From contig NZ_JAUMKC010000023.1 in NCBI RefSeq assembly GCF_030519355.1, forward strand, positions 41,768 through 105,767: a stretch of 64,000 bases of DNA, in the 5' to 3' direction. The position numbers were made by a program, and so were the translations under genes. This document shows, piece by piece, positions 52,179 to 61,164 of the stretch. The DNA comes from Mucilaginibacter sp. L3T2-6. GTDB lineage: Bacteria; Bacteroidota; Bacteroidia; Sphingobacteriales; Sphingobacteriaceae. Under the pieces are notes generated by a model that ran no database searches, was not told the DNA's origin, and saw nothing but the letters and a program-made list of their open reading frames with translations. Each line of letters opens with the position of its first letter. Position 1 is the first letter of the stretch.

Positions 52179-52225
52179 TGTTATTGTTCTGTGTTTAAAA
52201 TTAATGGGATTAATATATTAAAAAT

Positions 52226-52756
52226 TTATTTTACTGGAGAACCGCCTTTGAGGCCGAGCTTTGCCAAAACATCGTTGCTTTTGTCGTAACGCGGGTTGGC
52301 GTATAACATTATCACTTCGCTGTTCTTGTCAAATATCATATCTAAATTATCGTTTTCGGCAACGGCCTGTATAGCTTTTGCCATTTTATCCTGTACCGGT
52401 TTTATTATGGCATTACTCTTTTTTGCCAGTTCGCCGTCCGGACCAAATTTTTCGCGCTGAAAGTCCTTTGCTGTTTTTTCCTTGTCGGCAATTTCGGCTT
52501 CCCGCCTTTTCTTCATGTCCGCAGTCATCAACACCTGGTCTGCCTGGTACGCTTTGTACAAGCGGTCAATTTCCTGGAAACGCTGGTCAACTTCCTTTTG
52601 CCACTGCACGCTCAACGCTTCTATTTGTTTTTGAGCTGATGCATATTCGGGCATGTGTTTTAAAATAAAGTCCGAATCAACATAAGCAAACCGCTGCGCA
52701 AAAGCACCGGTGAGTGTTAGTAACGTAAATGCCAATAATAAAATTGCCTTCTTCAT
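52226..52756 (-). CDS. OmpH/Skp family periplasmic chaperone (upstream copy)
   Basis: This 176-residue protein has a signal peptide (ending TGAFAQ), the strand RFAYVDSDFILKHMPEY, a charged helical hairpin (VDQRFQEIDRLYKAYQADQV, KRREAEIADKEKTAKDF) and the closing NLDMIFDKNSEVIMLYANP. It follows bamA by 18 bases, so the pair is co-expressed with the assembly machine it serves. It probably forms trimers as Skp does. Whether the two copies form mixed trimers is unknown. Confidence 0.9.
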   Translation of the reverse strand: MKKAILLLAFTLLTLTGAFAQRFAYVDSDFILKHMPEYASAQKQIEALSVQWQKEVDQRFQEIDRLYKAYQADQVLMTADMKKRREAEIADKEKTAKDFQREKFGPDGELAKKSNAIIKPVQDKMAKAIQAVAENDNLDMIFDKNSEVIMLYANPRYDKSNDVLAKLGLKGGSPVK

Positions 52757-52774
52757 TACAAATTTTATAGCAAA

Positions 52775-55330
52775 TCAATTAAATCCGCCGTTTAAGCTCT
52801 GCGAAATCGAGAAATGGAACTGGCCTCTGTTAGCATCCGGTATGCCCGGTATCTTGTCGAATCCATAACCATAATCCAGGCCAAGCAAACCAAAAATAGG
52901 TAAAAATATCCTGGCTCCAACTCCTACTGAACGTTTTACGTTGAATGGGTCAAATTTATTAAAAGAATTCCAAACATTTCCGCCTTCCGCAAATCCGAGC
53001 ATAAATATCGTTGCAGACTGCCCCTGTATAATCGGGTACCTTACCTCCATTGTATATTTGTTATAAATGGCGCTGCCGGGGTTGGTGTCTGCTGTATAGT
53101 TTGTACCTTCAGGAATGATAGAGAAGTTCTGGTAACCCCTTAAGCCGATAATTTCACTACCCTGCAAAAACTGGTAGCTCTGCATACCGTCGCCGCCCAG
53201 TTTGAAACGTTCAAATGGCGATGGGCCAACTTCCGAGTTATACTGCCCCAGGAAGCCAAACCTCACCTGCGACATCAATACCAGCTTACCGGTTAATTTT
53301 GTAAACCATTGCGCATCGTATTTAAATTTGTAATACTCCACAAAGTGATAACGCTGCTCAGGTGTTGCTATGCGGTAGTTAATGTTATTGAACAATGAGT
53401 ATGGCGGCGTAGCCTGCACAGTGAACCTGATGTTCGAGCCGGAAGTAGGATATATAGGCGCATCAACTGAATTACGGCTAAGTTCCTGCGTTAACTTAAT
53501 GTTGAACGATGTACCGTTCTGGAAAAGGTAACCGGTATAATTATCCAGGTTGTAGTGGTCAAAGTTAAGCGAGTAATTCAGCTGGAAGTAGTTATCAGGC
53601 CAGTTTAAACGTTTACCTAAGGTTACACCCACACCGTTGATACGCAATTTATTGTAAAGCGGGTTTGACTTTGCGTAGTAATCTCCGGTCGAGCTCAATT
53701 GGGTATAGGCCGATAACGCAAAGTAGATCGGTTTTTTACCGCCAAGCCATGGCTCAGAGAAGGTAAATGAAAAGTTCTGGTAAGTATGCCCGCTTGACTG
53801 TCCGCGCAAGCTTAATTTTTGCCCGTCGCCTTTTGGCAGCGGACGGTAAGATTTCAGATTGAAAATATTACGCAGCGAGAAGTTATTAAAGGTTAATCCC
53901 AGTGTACCCACCAGCTGGCCTCCGCCAAAACCGCCCGAAAGTTCAATCTGGTCGGATGGCTTTTCCACTACGTTGTAAACTAAATCTACTGTACCATCCT
54001 GCGGGTTAATGTTTACAGGTTTTGGCTCTGTTTTCTGCTCATCAAAGTTTCCTAACTGGCCAATCTCGCGGGCACTGCGTATCAATAATTCCTTATTGAA
54101 TTTTTGGCCGGGCTTAGTCCTGATCTCGCGCATAACCACTTTGTCATTGGTTACGTCGTTACCCTTCAATGTAACCTTGTTGATGGTATATTGCGGGCCT
54201 TCGTAAACACGCAGGTCAACATCAACCGTATCATGATAAATGCGGGTTTGTACAGGGTCTACGTTAAAGGTAAGATAACCGTCATTCAGGTAAAATGAAG
54301 AAACGTCATCATTGTTCGGTGTCGGTCCCATCAGCCTTTTGTTCATTTCCTCTTCGCTGAATACGTCGCCCTTTTTAATCTGCAATATTTTGTTCAGTAC
54401 ATCCGGCGGATATTTGGCATCGCCGCTCCATTTAACGTTACCGAAGTAGTATTTATGACCCTCGAACACCTTTATCTTAACTGCCACGGTATTCGGGCCG
54501 GTTTTATAAACGCTGTCGCTTAATATTTCAGCATCGCGGTAGCCTTTAGCCTGCATTTTCGTTATCAGGTTCTGCTTGTCTTCCTCGTACTTATCCTGCT
54601 TGAATTTGCGAGAACCGAAAATGTTGTAAAACTTCTTTTTACGGGTCTTGCTCAAATATTTACGCAGCTTTTTGTCCGAGAAGTCTTTATTTCCCTCAAA
54701 AATAACATCGCTTATTTTAACCTTTTTATGCTTATCAATCTTTACATCAAGTATAATACTATTGGCATCGCCCGGGTCTTTCCGTTGTTTAATAGTTACC
54801 GTAGTATTCAAAAATCCTTTTTCGCCAAAATGTTTTTTTATGATGGCAGTAGTGGTATTGATCAGGTTGGCATTTACAATTTTATATTGCTTATCCGACA
54901 GTTTCTTCTGCACATCGTCAATTTCGCCTTTGCGTATACCGGTCAGGTGCAGGCGCGACAAACGCGGAAGCTCGGTAACAGCAATCTCCAGGTAAATAGT
55001 ATCCAGGTTGATCTTGGTGATGTTTAACTGCACATCTTCAAAAAGGCCCTGCGAATACATATTCTTAATCACGTTAGCATTGGCCTCTCCTGGTAAGGTA
55101 ATGCGGTCACCTTTATTCAATTTGGATATGGTGAGCAATACATCCTTGTCCAGCGATTTGGTACCTGTAATTTCAACCCCGCCGATAATGTACTCTTTAG
55201 GATCAAAATAGCTTAAGCTATCTGCAGGCAGAGATTTTGGAAGTGCGTACCTCGGCTGGTTACCCGGGACTTGCGCCAGCGCAACAGTGCTGATAATAGA
55301 AAGAAGTATAGCGAAAATATATTTATTCAT
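52775..55330 (-). CDS. bamA: Outer membrane protein assembly factor BamA
   Basis: This 851-residue protein has a signal peptide (MNKYIFAILLSIISTVALAQ). Five POTRA domains follow (about 45-445; for example GGVEITGTKSLDKDVLLTIS and YTINKVTLKGNDVTNDKVVM), then a 16-strand Omp85 barrel (about 470-851). Barrel signatures include ELSGGFGGGQLVGTLGLTF and the lid-lock loop region KLGGDGMQSYQF/EIIGLRGYQN (the VRGF-type motif as GLRGY). It folds outer-membrane barrels. It is flanked by uppS and the two Skp genes, as in many Bacteroidota. Confidence 0.96.
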   Translation of the reverse strand: MNKYIFAILLSIISTVALAQVPGNQPRYALPKSLPADSLSYFDPKEYIIGGVEITGTKSLDKDVLLTISKLNKGDRITLPGEANANVIKNMYSQGLFEDVQLNITKINLDTIYLEIAVTELPRLSRLHLTGIRKGEIDDVQKKLSDKQYKIVNANLINTTTAIIKKHFGEKGFLNTTVTIKQRKDPGDANSIILDVKIDKHKKVKISDVIFEGNKDFSDKKLRKYLSKTRKKKFYNIFGSRKFKQDKYEEDKQNLITKMQAKGYRDAEILSDSVYKTGPNTVAVKIKVFEGHKYYFGNVKWSGDAKYPPDVLNKILQIKKGDVFSEEEMNKRLMGPTPNNDDVSSFYLNDGYLTFNVDPVQTRIYHDTVDVDLRVYEGPQYTINKVTLKGNDVTNDKVVMREIRTKPGQKFNKELLIRSAREIGQLGNFDEQKTEPKPVNINPQDGTVDLVYNVVEKPSDQIELSGGFGGGQLVGTLGLTFNNFSLRNIFNLKSYRPLPKGDGQKLSLRGQSSGHTYQNFSFTFSEPWLGGKKPIYFALSAYTQLSSTGDYYAKSNPLYNKLRINGVGVTLGKRLNWPDNYFQLNYSLNFDHYNLDNYTGYLFQNGTSFNIKLTQELSRNSVDAPIYPTSGSNIRFTVQATPPYSLFNNINYRIATPEQRYHFVEYYKFKYDAQWFTKLTGKLVLMSQVRFGFLGQYNSEVGPSPFERFKLGGDGMQSYQFLQGSEIIGLRGYQNFSIIPEGTNYTADTNPGSAIYNKYTMEVRYPIIQGQSATIFMLGFAEGGNVWNSFNKFDPFNVKRSVGVGARIFLPIFGLLGLDYGYGFDKIPGIPDANRGQFHFSISQSLNGGFN

Positions 55331-55393
55331 TCGAATATTTTATCGGGCTAAAAATAATTTATACAGTTGTTAAAAAGTGTTAAAGTTAAAAAT

Positions 55394-56134
55394 TTAGTTA
55401 ACCTGCTCGCTCGTCATACCAAAACGGCGTTCCCGTTTCTGGTAATCAAGTATAGCTTCGTACAGATCTTCCTTGCGGAAATCAGGCCATAATTTTGAGG
55501 TAAAGTACAATTCGGCATAGGCAATCTGCCACAACAGGTAGTTGCTTATCCTGTGCTCGCCGCTTGTTCTTATCAGCAACTCAGGGTTGGGCATGCCTTT
55601 GGTGTATAAGTTATTTTCAAATGTGTCTTCGTCAATATCTTCTATAGCCAGTTCGCCACTTTGCACTTTGGCCGCAATACTTTTTGCAGCGCTTACTATT
55701 TCGCGGCGCGAACTGTAGCTTAATGCAAGCGTAAGCACCAGGCCAGTGTTGCCGCTGGTTTTTTCAATGGCATTGTTCAGTTCCCTGTGCGCCTTTTCGG
55801 GCAGCATGTTCAAGTCGCCAATAGCCATCAGTCTTACATTTTTCTCCATAAAGTTTTTTATTTCTTTATGGATGGTGCTTACCATCAGCTCCATAATAGC
55901 CATTACCTCCAGCTTTGGCCGGTTCCAGTTTTCTGATGAAAAGGTATAAAGAGTAAGATATTTCAGATTCAGCAGCGTTGCCCCTTCCACCACATCCCTA
56001 ACCGAAAGTACCCCGTTATGATGCCCGAAAATTCTTAATTTGCCTTTTTCTTTTGCCCACCTGCCATTGCCATCCATTATAATAGCTATGTGCTCCGGCA
56101 ATTTTAACAAATCAATCTGTTCCTTTAATCCCAT
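55394..56134 (-). CDS. uppS: Isoprenyl (undecaprenyl) diphosphate synthase
   Basis: This 246-residue cis-prenyltransferase makes the C55 lipid carrier for cell-wall and glycan synthesis. Motifs are HIAIIMDGNGRWAK (catalytic Asp), FSSENWNRP and PELLIRTSGEHRISNYLLWQ (E/R-rich IPP site). The ATG at 56132-56134 fits the family start; another in-frame ATG lies 4 codons upstream (56146). The first gene of the bamA transcript, it has a perfect -7 box about 110 bases upstream and a hairpin in the leader. Confidence 0.95.
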   Translation of the reverse strand: MGLKEQIDLLKLPEHIAIIMDGNGRWAKEKGKLRIFGHHNGVLSVRDVVEGATLLNLKYLTLYTFSSENWNRPKLEVMAIMELMVSTIHKEIKNFMEKNVRLMAIGDLNMLPEKAHRELNNAIEKTSGNTGLVLTLALSYSSRREIVSAAKSIAAKVQSGELAIEDIDEDTFENNLYTKGMPNPELLIRTSGEHRISNYLLWQIAYAELYFTSKLWPDFRKEDLYEAILDYQKRERRFGMTSEQVN

Positions 56135-56176
56135 TATAACGTTCATAAAGCCATGGTATGGCCTAAAAATAAGTAG

Positions 56177-56208
56177 CCGGGATTAATTATTTATATTAAC
56201 TAACCCGG
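56177..56208 (-). promoter_or_regulatory. Hairpin in the uppS leader
   Basis: CCGGG and CCCGG arms extended by TTAAT/ATTAA pairs fold around an A/T loop, between the -7 box at 56253 and the uppS start. It could be an attenuator or the end of an upstream transcript; there is no long T run. Confidence 0.4.
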
Positions 56209-56252
56209 TTTCAACCCCATATTCAGCAACTTGCGCCGTTTTTTTACGGGGA

Positions 56253-56260
56253 CAAAGGTA
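56253..56260 (-). promoter_or_regulatory. -7 promoter box of uppS-bamA-ompH
   Basis: On the minus strand TACCTTTG matches TAnnTTTG exactly, in a gap of 295 bases between exbD and uppS. The predicted leader is about 110 bases. Confidence 0.5.
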
Positions 56261-56389
56261 AAAACTTAATTGTAGTTTTTTTATTATGACGATGGAAAAG
56301 AATATTTGACAGGTTTGATTGGGTGAGTAGTGGGTTAAGGGAGTGGTTTTTGCTTTAAAATCACTTTAAAAATATCGGGCTAAAACAAC

Positions 56390-56410
56390 CAAAGCCGGCC
56401 GTACCGGCTC
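56390..56410 (-). terminator. Terminator of exbD
   Basis: The perfect arms AGCCGG and CCGGCT around CCGTA are followed on the minus strand by TTGGTTGTTTTAG. It lies about 30 bases after the exbD stop and separates exbD from uppS. Confidence 0.7.
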
Positions 56411-56441
56411 CTGTCTTGTTATTGTGCTGCTTTTAAACGTC

Positions 56442-56960
56442 TTAGTAAATCCCCTGCTGTTTCAGGATGTTACTATCCTCTGCGGTAAGCTTTGCAATGG
56501 CATACGACCGCACTTTTGTGATATTCATTTCATCAAGGGCATCCACAAGGTTTTCATAATGCGAATGCTCGCCCGGTTTAATCAACACCATCATCCTTCT
56601 GCCGGTTGAGGCATACACCTGCTTACTCATATCAACTATTGCTTTACGCATGTCTTGTCCGTATTTACTTAATTGAGGCTTGGTTAGCGGACTGGCTGCC
56701 ATGCCTAAAAAAAACACAGTTTTATTATTTGCACCGAGACAGATCGTCATGGTGCTTTTATCTGACACAGCACCCGGAGGGCCGTCTGCAGGCATAACAA
56801 CATCCATTGCCTTTGGCTTGGTAAGCGATGTTGTCAGCATGAAAAAAGTGATCAGCAAAAAAGCAAGATCGACCATTGCGGTCAGGTCTACCCGGACAGG
56901 CATACGTTTTAAAGCTCCCCTGCCCCCGGTTTTTCCGGTGGATTGATTTAGCTCGGCCAT
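56442..56960 (-). CDS. exbD: ExbD/TolR family biopolymer transport protein
   Basis: This 172-residue protein has one transmembrane helix near the N-terminus with the proton-carrying Asp in VDLTAMVDLAFLLITFF. A periplasmic domain follows, ending with the typical ALDEMNITKVRSYAIAKLT. ExbD works with ExbB and TonB to energise outer-membrane uptake; no exbB or tonB gene is adjacent. The loop (NKTVFFLGMAASPLTK) is that of Bacteroidota ExbD paralogues. It interrupts the otherwise conserved porG-uppS neighbourhood and has its own terminator. The 220 bases upstream show no clear promoter. Confidence 0.9.
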   Translation of the reverse strand: MAELNQSTGKTGGRGALKRMPVRVDLTAMVDLAFLLITFFMLTTSLTKPKAMDVVMPADGPPGAVSDKSTMTICLGANNKTVFFLGMAASPLTKPQLSKYGQDMRKAIVDMSKQVYASTGRRMMVLIKPGEHSHYENLVDALDEMNITKVRSYAIAKLTAEDSNILKQQGIY

Positions 56961-57180
56961 GATGTTAAAAGTTTAAGGTTAAATAATCGGTTGTCAGCGC
57001 AACTCTTATGCTGCTGATTTACCTTATAACGTAAACCATAGTTATTTATTGCAACAAAGTAGCATTTAAAACGACGCCCGCTAATGACCTGGGTTGCAGA
57101 ATTTAAGACGCCCGCATTTACAATATTATTCCATATTCCCGGAAGAAGTCCTGCAATCTTAAAAACCTGCTGAGCCTGGT

Positions 57181-57966
57181 TTACTGGAAATAACACCGCT
57201 GCGGAACCAGCGTATAGGAGATTTTTATCTGCGCAAAGAAATAGGTGTCGCGTGGCCGCAGGTCTCCGCGTTGTGTGCCGGGCGTACCGATGTATATACC
57301 TGTCTTTTCGCCGGACCGGTCGGCCAATGCCCCGGGGTACAGGGCCAGCGAGCCCCTGTTGGCATATTTTCCGCTTACATCATCCAGGTAATCTGTGTTG
57401 GGCTGCCGGTAGCCAACCTCGGCAGCCATGGTTAGCTTGCCGCTTATATTGTATTTAAAGCCCGCGCCATAAATTGCCGCCAACGCTATGGTAGGGTACG
57501 GCCTAAGTTCGCCTTCTGTTTGTGCATCACGCAGTTTATACTTACGGCCATTGTAGGTAGCGTATGGTGTATAATTTAAAGCACCTATCCCTAAAAAAAG
57601 GTACGGGGTATATTTATTTTTACCCGCATCGGGGATATAGCTCATAAAGTTGAACTCGCCCATCAGGCTTAACTCACTTAAGGTGGTATTGAAACTTAAA
57701 TTCCGGTCGCGGAATTGCTGGCTGGACGAAGTACTGTCGGCTGCGGCTATCTTACCGTAGGTGTAATTAAGCCGCAACCCAAGGTATCCGTTAAAATTCC
57801 TTTGCGCAAAGCCGCTTAAAGCTATGCCGCTTATTTTTACAGGATTGTTGGGGTTTAAATCGCCAAGGTAGCCAGCGCCACCGCCCGCAACGCCAAATTC
57901 CCAGGTTTGCGCCCTTACGCTTAATGACAGGAGAAATAAAAATAAAACCGGTATAAGTTTCGCCAT
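57181..57966 (-). CDS. porG: PorG-like (DUF6089) outer-membrane barrel, candidate T9SS component
   Basis: This 261-residue protein has a signal peptide (MAKLIPVLFLFLLSLSVRAQ). An 8-strand-type barrel follows: WEFGVAGGGAGYLGDLNPNN, LGLRLNYTYGKIAAAD, SLMGEFNF, TPYLFLGIGALNYTPYATYN, FKYNISGKLTMAAEVGYRQP and TYFFAQIKISYTLV. The DUF6089 family and the position next to nadK and uppS-bamA-ompH match PorG of Porphyromonas, a structural part of the type IX secretion system. Function as T9SS is inferred from synteny. It lies 9 bases after nadK, in the same operon. Confidence 0.8.
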   Translation of the reverse strand: MAKLIPVLFLFLLSLSVRAQTWEFGVAGGGAGYLGDLNPNNPVKISGIALSGFAQRNFNGYLGLRLNYTYGKIAAADSTSSSQQFRDRNLSFNTTLSELSLMGEFNFMSYIPDAGKNKYTPYLFLGIGALNYTPYATYNGRKYKLRDAQTEGELRPYPTIALAAIYGAGFKYNISGKLTMAAEVGYRQPNTDYLDDVSGKYANRGSLALYPGALADRSGEKTGIYIGTPGTQRGDLRPRDTYFFAQIKISYTLVPQRCYFQ

Positions 57967-57975
57967 CAGGTATTA

Positions 57976-58857
57976 TTAATAGTTGCGGACATCGAGCCCC
58001 CACAACAATTTGTTCCTTAACGTTGATAAATAGCTTTCATTATTCAGCCTGATGAGATTCAACCTGAAATCGGCTTTCTTTACTTCGAAACGCATGGTTT
58101 TTTCGATGATGGCTGTCCTTGAATCGCAGGATACCAGGTAATTATTGCTCCGGCATTCCACATCAAAAGCCAGCACGCTGGTGTCTGGCAGTACTATAGG
58201 CCTTACATTTAAGTTGTGCGGCGCATTCGGCGTCAATACAATACTGTTCGATTCCGGGAAGATGATCGGCCCGCCGCAGCTTAATGAATAGGCTGTGGAA
58301 CCTGTAGAAGTTGATATAATGATACCGTCACCCCAGTACGAATTCAAAAACTCTTTGTTCAGGAATACATGGGTGGTAATCATTGCGGCATCGTCGCGCT
58401 TATGGATGGTAATGTCGTTTAAAGCGAAGTTATCCTTTCCGAATATCTCCTGCTCCGAATTAATGCAAAGCAACTCGCGGCTGTCCAGCGTAAACTGTTT
58501 ATTAACCACCGCATAAATAGCTGCATCTATGTCGTTTTTATTGATACTGGCCAAAAAACCCAGCCTGCCGAAATTAATGCCGATAACCGGAATTCCCGAA
58601 TCGCGGATAAGTGCGACCATGTCAAGCAGCGTACCGTCTCCGCCAAGCGTCAGGAATAAATCGATGAATCCTTTAAGCTTATCAACATTTTCGAGTGTTT
58701 TAAATGAGGTTGATATGGCATTCTCCCTCAAAAAATCGCAGAGGTGCGCATGTACATAAATTTCGGCGCCATGCATCGCCAGGTTATCAAACACCTGCCT
58801 TATATAAGGTACAACTACCGGGTCGTTAAATTGCCTGCCGTAAACTGCTATCTTCAT
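57976..58857 (-). CDS. nadK: NAD kinase
   Basis: This 293-residue enzyme phosphorylates NAD to NADP with ATP. The catalytic GGDGT motif is in LTLGGDGTLLD, the conserved NE/ND region is in FALNDITIHK, and the NAD-binding glycine-rich block is in ISTSTGSTAYSLSCGGPI. Two ATG codons are in frame (58861-58863 and 58855-58857); MKIAVYGRQF is the usual start. Both ATGs lie inside the arm of a repeat hairpin. It is in one operon with the CBS gene upstream and porG downstream. Confidence 0.95.
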   Translation of the reverse strand: MKIAVYGRQFNDPVVVPYIRQVFDNLAMHGAEIYVHAHLCDFLRENAISTSFKTLENVDKLKGFIDLFLTLGGDGTLLDMVALIRDSGIPVIGINFGRLGFLASINKNDIDAAIYAVVNKQFTLDSRELLCINSEQEIFGKDNFALNDITIHKRDDAAMITTHVFLNKEFLNSYWGDGIIISTSTGSTAYSLSCGGPIIFPESNSIVLTPNAPHNLNVRPIVLPDTSVLAFDVECRSNNYLVSCDSRTAIIEKTMRFEVKKADFRLNLIRLNNESYLSTLRNKLLWGLDVRNY

Positions 58858-58948
58858 GGTCATGGGTCATTAGTTCTTTAGCAGCAATATCATAACAAAT
58901 ATTCTAGTTTTCAACCATACACTAATCACTAATGACCAGTGACTAATG
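58855..58948 (-). promoter_or_regulatory. Heptamer-repeat hairpin enclosing the nadK start codon
   Basis: Units ACTAATC, ACTAATG, ACCAGTG and ACTAATG at 58921-58948 are complementary to GGTCATGGGTCATTAGT-type sequence at 58855-58874, with a 46-base loop. In the mRNA the 3' arm contains both candidate nadK ATGs. The same repeat word is used before nuoI, 9.5 kb away. Confidence 0.55.
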
Positions 58949-58955
58949 ATAATTC

Positions 58956-59618
58956 TTATAAGTTTAAATAGTTCATGAAAGAATTATACCTGTCCCGCGA
59001 ATTATCGTTTTCCTCGGTATGGTTAAAGGTAGCTTTTATGTCGTAGTCGTAACGTAAAAATGTAGCTGTTATGGCTGATATATCATTCTTGTTTACCTTC
59101 AGGGTAACTTCCATTTTTGTTGAATCGGGGAAGCTGCGTACGTATGAGCTTAATATCTGGGCGTTGTCCGACTCCACAATCTGGGCCATGTGGGCCAGCG
59201 AATTGTTTTTATTATTTATTTCGAGCACAATGATGGCTCCGGGCTGCTCAACCGAAGTCAGTTCGGCAAAATATGATGTCAGTGCGTTAATTGTAATCAG
59301 CCCAAGATATTTATGCGCGGCATTCAACACAGGCACAACAGTTAACTGCCGTTCGTTAAACAACCTGATGACATCATAAATGTGCTGGTCTTCCAAAACA
59401 TACGGATTTGCCAGCGACAAGGCCAGGGCGCCAACAGGTGTAAGCATATCGCTTTCTGCAGCCATATCGCTTTCAGACAGCAGCCCTAAAAACTGCTCTT
59501 CGTTCACAATCGGCAAATGGCGCACGCGAAAATCCACCATCCGCGCAAGCGCAGTACGGATGCTATCCGAAGTATGCACCGGTGGTATCGCGTCAGCTAT
59601 CAGTTCAATTGCCAGCAT
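58956..59618 (-). CDS. CBS-pair domain protein with ACT-like C-terminus
   Basis: This 220-residue cytoplasmic protein has two CBS motifs (about 5-60 and 70-125: RMVDFRVRHLPIVNEEQFLG and FNERQLTVVPVLNAAHKYLG). An ACT-like part follows (PGAIIVLEINNKNNSLAHMA and TKMEVTLKVNKNDISAITAT). CBS pairs bind adenine nucleotides. Its fixed place before nadK in Bacteroidota suggests sensing of nucleotide or cofactor state, but this is inference. It lies 4 bases after the hydrolase gene, so it shares its transcript. Confidence 0.88.
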   Translation of the reverse strand: MLAIELIADAIPPVHTSDSIRTALARMVDFRVRHLPIVNEEQFLGLLSESDMAAESDMLTPVGALALSLANPYVLEDQHIYDVIRLFNERQLTVVPVLNAAHKYLGLITINALTSYFAELTSVEQPGAIIVLEINNKNNSLAHMAQIVESDNAQILSSYVRSFPDSTKMEVTLKVNKNDISAITATFLRYDYDIKATFNHTEENDNSRDRYNSFMNYLNL

Positions 59619-59622
59619 GCCT

Positions 59623-60387
59623 TTATTTTGCTTTTATCTTATCTAAAAATCCCCTCAGGTACTTATTAAACTCTTCGGGCTGCTCCATCATCGGCGCATG
59701 TCCGCATTTGTCTATCCAGTGCAGTTCCGAGTCGGGCAGCAGCTGGTTAAATTCCACAGCTACCTCCGGCGGCGTAATTTTATCGTCGCGGCCCCAGATC
59801 AACGAAACCGGGATCTGTATCTTATGCAAATCCTTGTTCATGTTATGGCGTATTGCCGATTTTGCCATAGCCAGTATCCGTATTACACTGTGCCTGTCAT
59901 TTATTATACGAAATACGTCATCAACCAGTTCTTTGGTTGCCGTTTTTGGGTCATAAAAAGTGTATTCAACCTTTTCCTTTACAAAATCATAGCTCTCACG
60001 CTTCGGGAACGATCCGCCAAAAGCATTTTCGTAAAGCCCTGAACTGCCCGTCAGCACCATTGCCTTAACATAGCTGGGGTGCGATAACACATAAATTAAC
60101 GCAACATGCCCGCCAAGCGAATTACCCAGCAATGTTACATCATTAAGTTTTTTATACTTTACAAACTTATGAACGTATTTGGCCAGGGCTTTTACTCCTG
60201 TGGTTAATAACGGTAAATCATATATCGGCAGTATAGGTATAATTACACGGTACTGCCCCCTGAATTCTTCAATTACCTTATCCCAGTTGCTTAATGCACC
60301 CATCAAGCCATGTAACAGTAACAGAACCTCTCCTTCGCCCTCATCGATATAACTGAACCCATGTTCCTCTTTAAGCACGAAATCCAT
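59623..60387 (-). CDS. Alpha/beta hydrolase
   Basis: This 254-residue cytoplasmic hydrolase has the oxyanion motif LLHGLMGA, nucleophile elbow LLGNSLGGHVAL (Ser in GNSLGG), acid in WGRDDKITPP and catalytic His in DKCGHAPMMEQP. The cap region is small. Substrate unknown; relatives include esterases and MenH-like or BioH-like enzymes. It is the first gene of the hydrolase-CBS-nadK-porG operon. Confidence 0.88.
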   Translation of the reverse strand: MDFVLKEEHGFSYIDEGEGEVLLLLHGLMGALSNWDKVIEEFRGQYRVIIPILPIYDLPLLTTGVKALAKYVHKFVKYKKLNDVTLLGNSLGGHVALIYVLSHPSYVKAMVLTGSSGLYENAFGGSFPKRESYDFVKEKVEYTFYDPKTATKELVDDVFRIINDRHSVIRILAMAKSAIRHNMNKDLHKIQIPVSLIWGRDDKITPPEVAVEFNQLLPDSELHWIDKCGHAPMMEQPEEFNKYLRGFLDKIKAK

Positions 60388-60507
60388 ATAGTCGCTTTGT
60401 AAAGTTTAATTTTTAAAAAAATCAGCCCGTATTCCGGCTGGTTGTAGCATCATCAATTATTCCGCTATAAAAATAGGTTATTGCCTGTTAGATGCAAGTT
60501 TTATTTG

Positions 60508-60605
60508 TTGTAATGTTTGAAAGTTGAAAAGTTGTAATGTTGATATTACAAGTGAGCAAACCCCAACTTTGCAACCACTACAACTTTCGCAAACGTTTCA
60601 ACGCT
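60508..60605. terminator. Repeat hairpin downstream of the yqeY gene
   Basis: Units GTTTGAAA, GTTGAAAA, then GTTGTAAT and GTTGATAT (8-base spacing, from 60515) face CCAACTTTGCAACC / ACAACTTTCG units at 60563-60600. The right arm ends at the stop of the yqeY gene, so it probably terminates that transcript. Confidence 0.65.
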
Positions 60606-61055
60606 CTACCCCAGCAACTGCCTTACCACTTCTGATATCGTCCTGCCGTCGGCCCGGCCTGCCAGTTCCTTGTTGGCGATGCCCATTACTTTGCCCATAT
60701 CGCTTACAGAAGTTGCACCCACACGGCTGATAACATCCTGCAGGTAACCTTCAATCTCAAAACGGGTCATTTGCTGCGGAAGGTAGGGTTCAATCACTTT
60801 CATCTCGTCCATTTCAATCTGGTACAGGTCTTCGCGGTTCTGCGCTTTATATATCTCGGCCGACTCTTTACGCTGTTTTACCAGCTTCTGCAATACCTTT
60901 ATTTCAGCTTCCTGGCTCAGTTCTTCAGCCGCGCCCTTTTCGGTACGGGCCAGTAATAAGGCTGATTTAATAGCGCGCAACCCGCGTAAGCGGTCTGCCT
61001 GCTTGGCCAGCATAGCTTGTTTGATATCCTGGTCTATTTGGTTTATTAGTGACAT
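60606..61055 (-). CDS. GatB/YqeY domain protein
   Basis: This 149-residue cytoplasmic protein has the YqeY fold: LINQIDQDIKQAMLAKQADR, LRAIKSALLLARTEK, QRKESAEIYKAQNR, EMKVIEPYLPQQMT, and the C-terminal MGKVMGIANKELAGRADGR with the VRQLL end. The domain also forms the tail of GatB in tRNA-dependent amidotransferases, where it contacts tRNA. The stand-alone protein's role is unclear. The frame is open 34 codons upstream, but those fall in a repeat; the ATG at 61053-61055 fits the family. Confidence 0.92.
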   Translation of the reverse strand: MSLINQIDQDIKQAMLAKQADRLRGLRAIKSALLLARTEKGAAEELSQEAEIKVLQKLVKQRKESAEIYKAQNREDLYQIEMDEMKVIEPYLPQQMTRFEIEGYLQDVISRVGATSVSDMGKVMGIANKELAGRADGRTISEVVRQLLG

Positions 61056-61065
61056 GTTTATAGTT

Positions 61066-61160
61066 TTTAGCCCGGAAAGCCGGAAAAGTCCGAAAGTCCG
61101 GGGGATTATATATAGAATTAGCCGTAAGTCATTACTGACTTTCCGGAGTTTACTCACTTT
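61066..61160. repeat. Repeat hairpin between the SDR gene and yqeY
   Basis: Units CCCGGAAA, GCCGGAAA, and two GTCCGAAA-like copies (61068-61099, spacing 8) are partly complementary to ACTTTCCGGAG and CACTTTCAGGC (61137-61166). It begins close to the SDR stop and ends 11 bases before the yqeY ATG. Confidence 0.6.
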
Positions 61161-61164
61161 CAGG

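Noticed and set aside
56948..57196. 82-codon minus-strand frame between porG and exbD
   Set aside because: It overlaps both neighbours, has no clear start context and its composition is not protein-like. It is probably untranslated leader of exbD.
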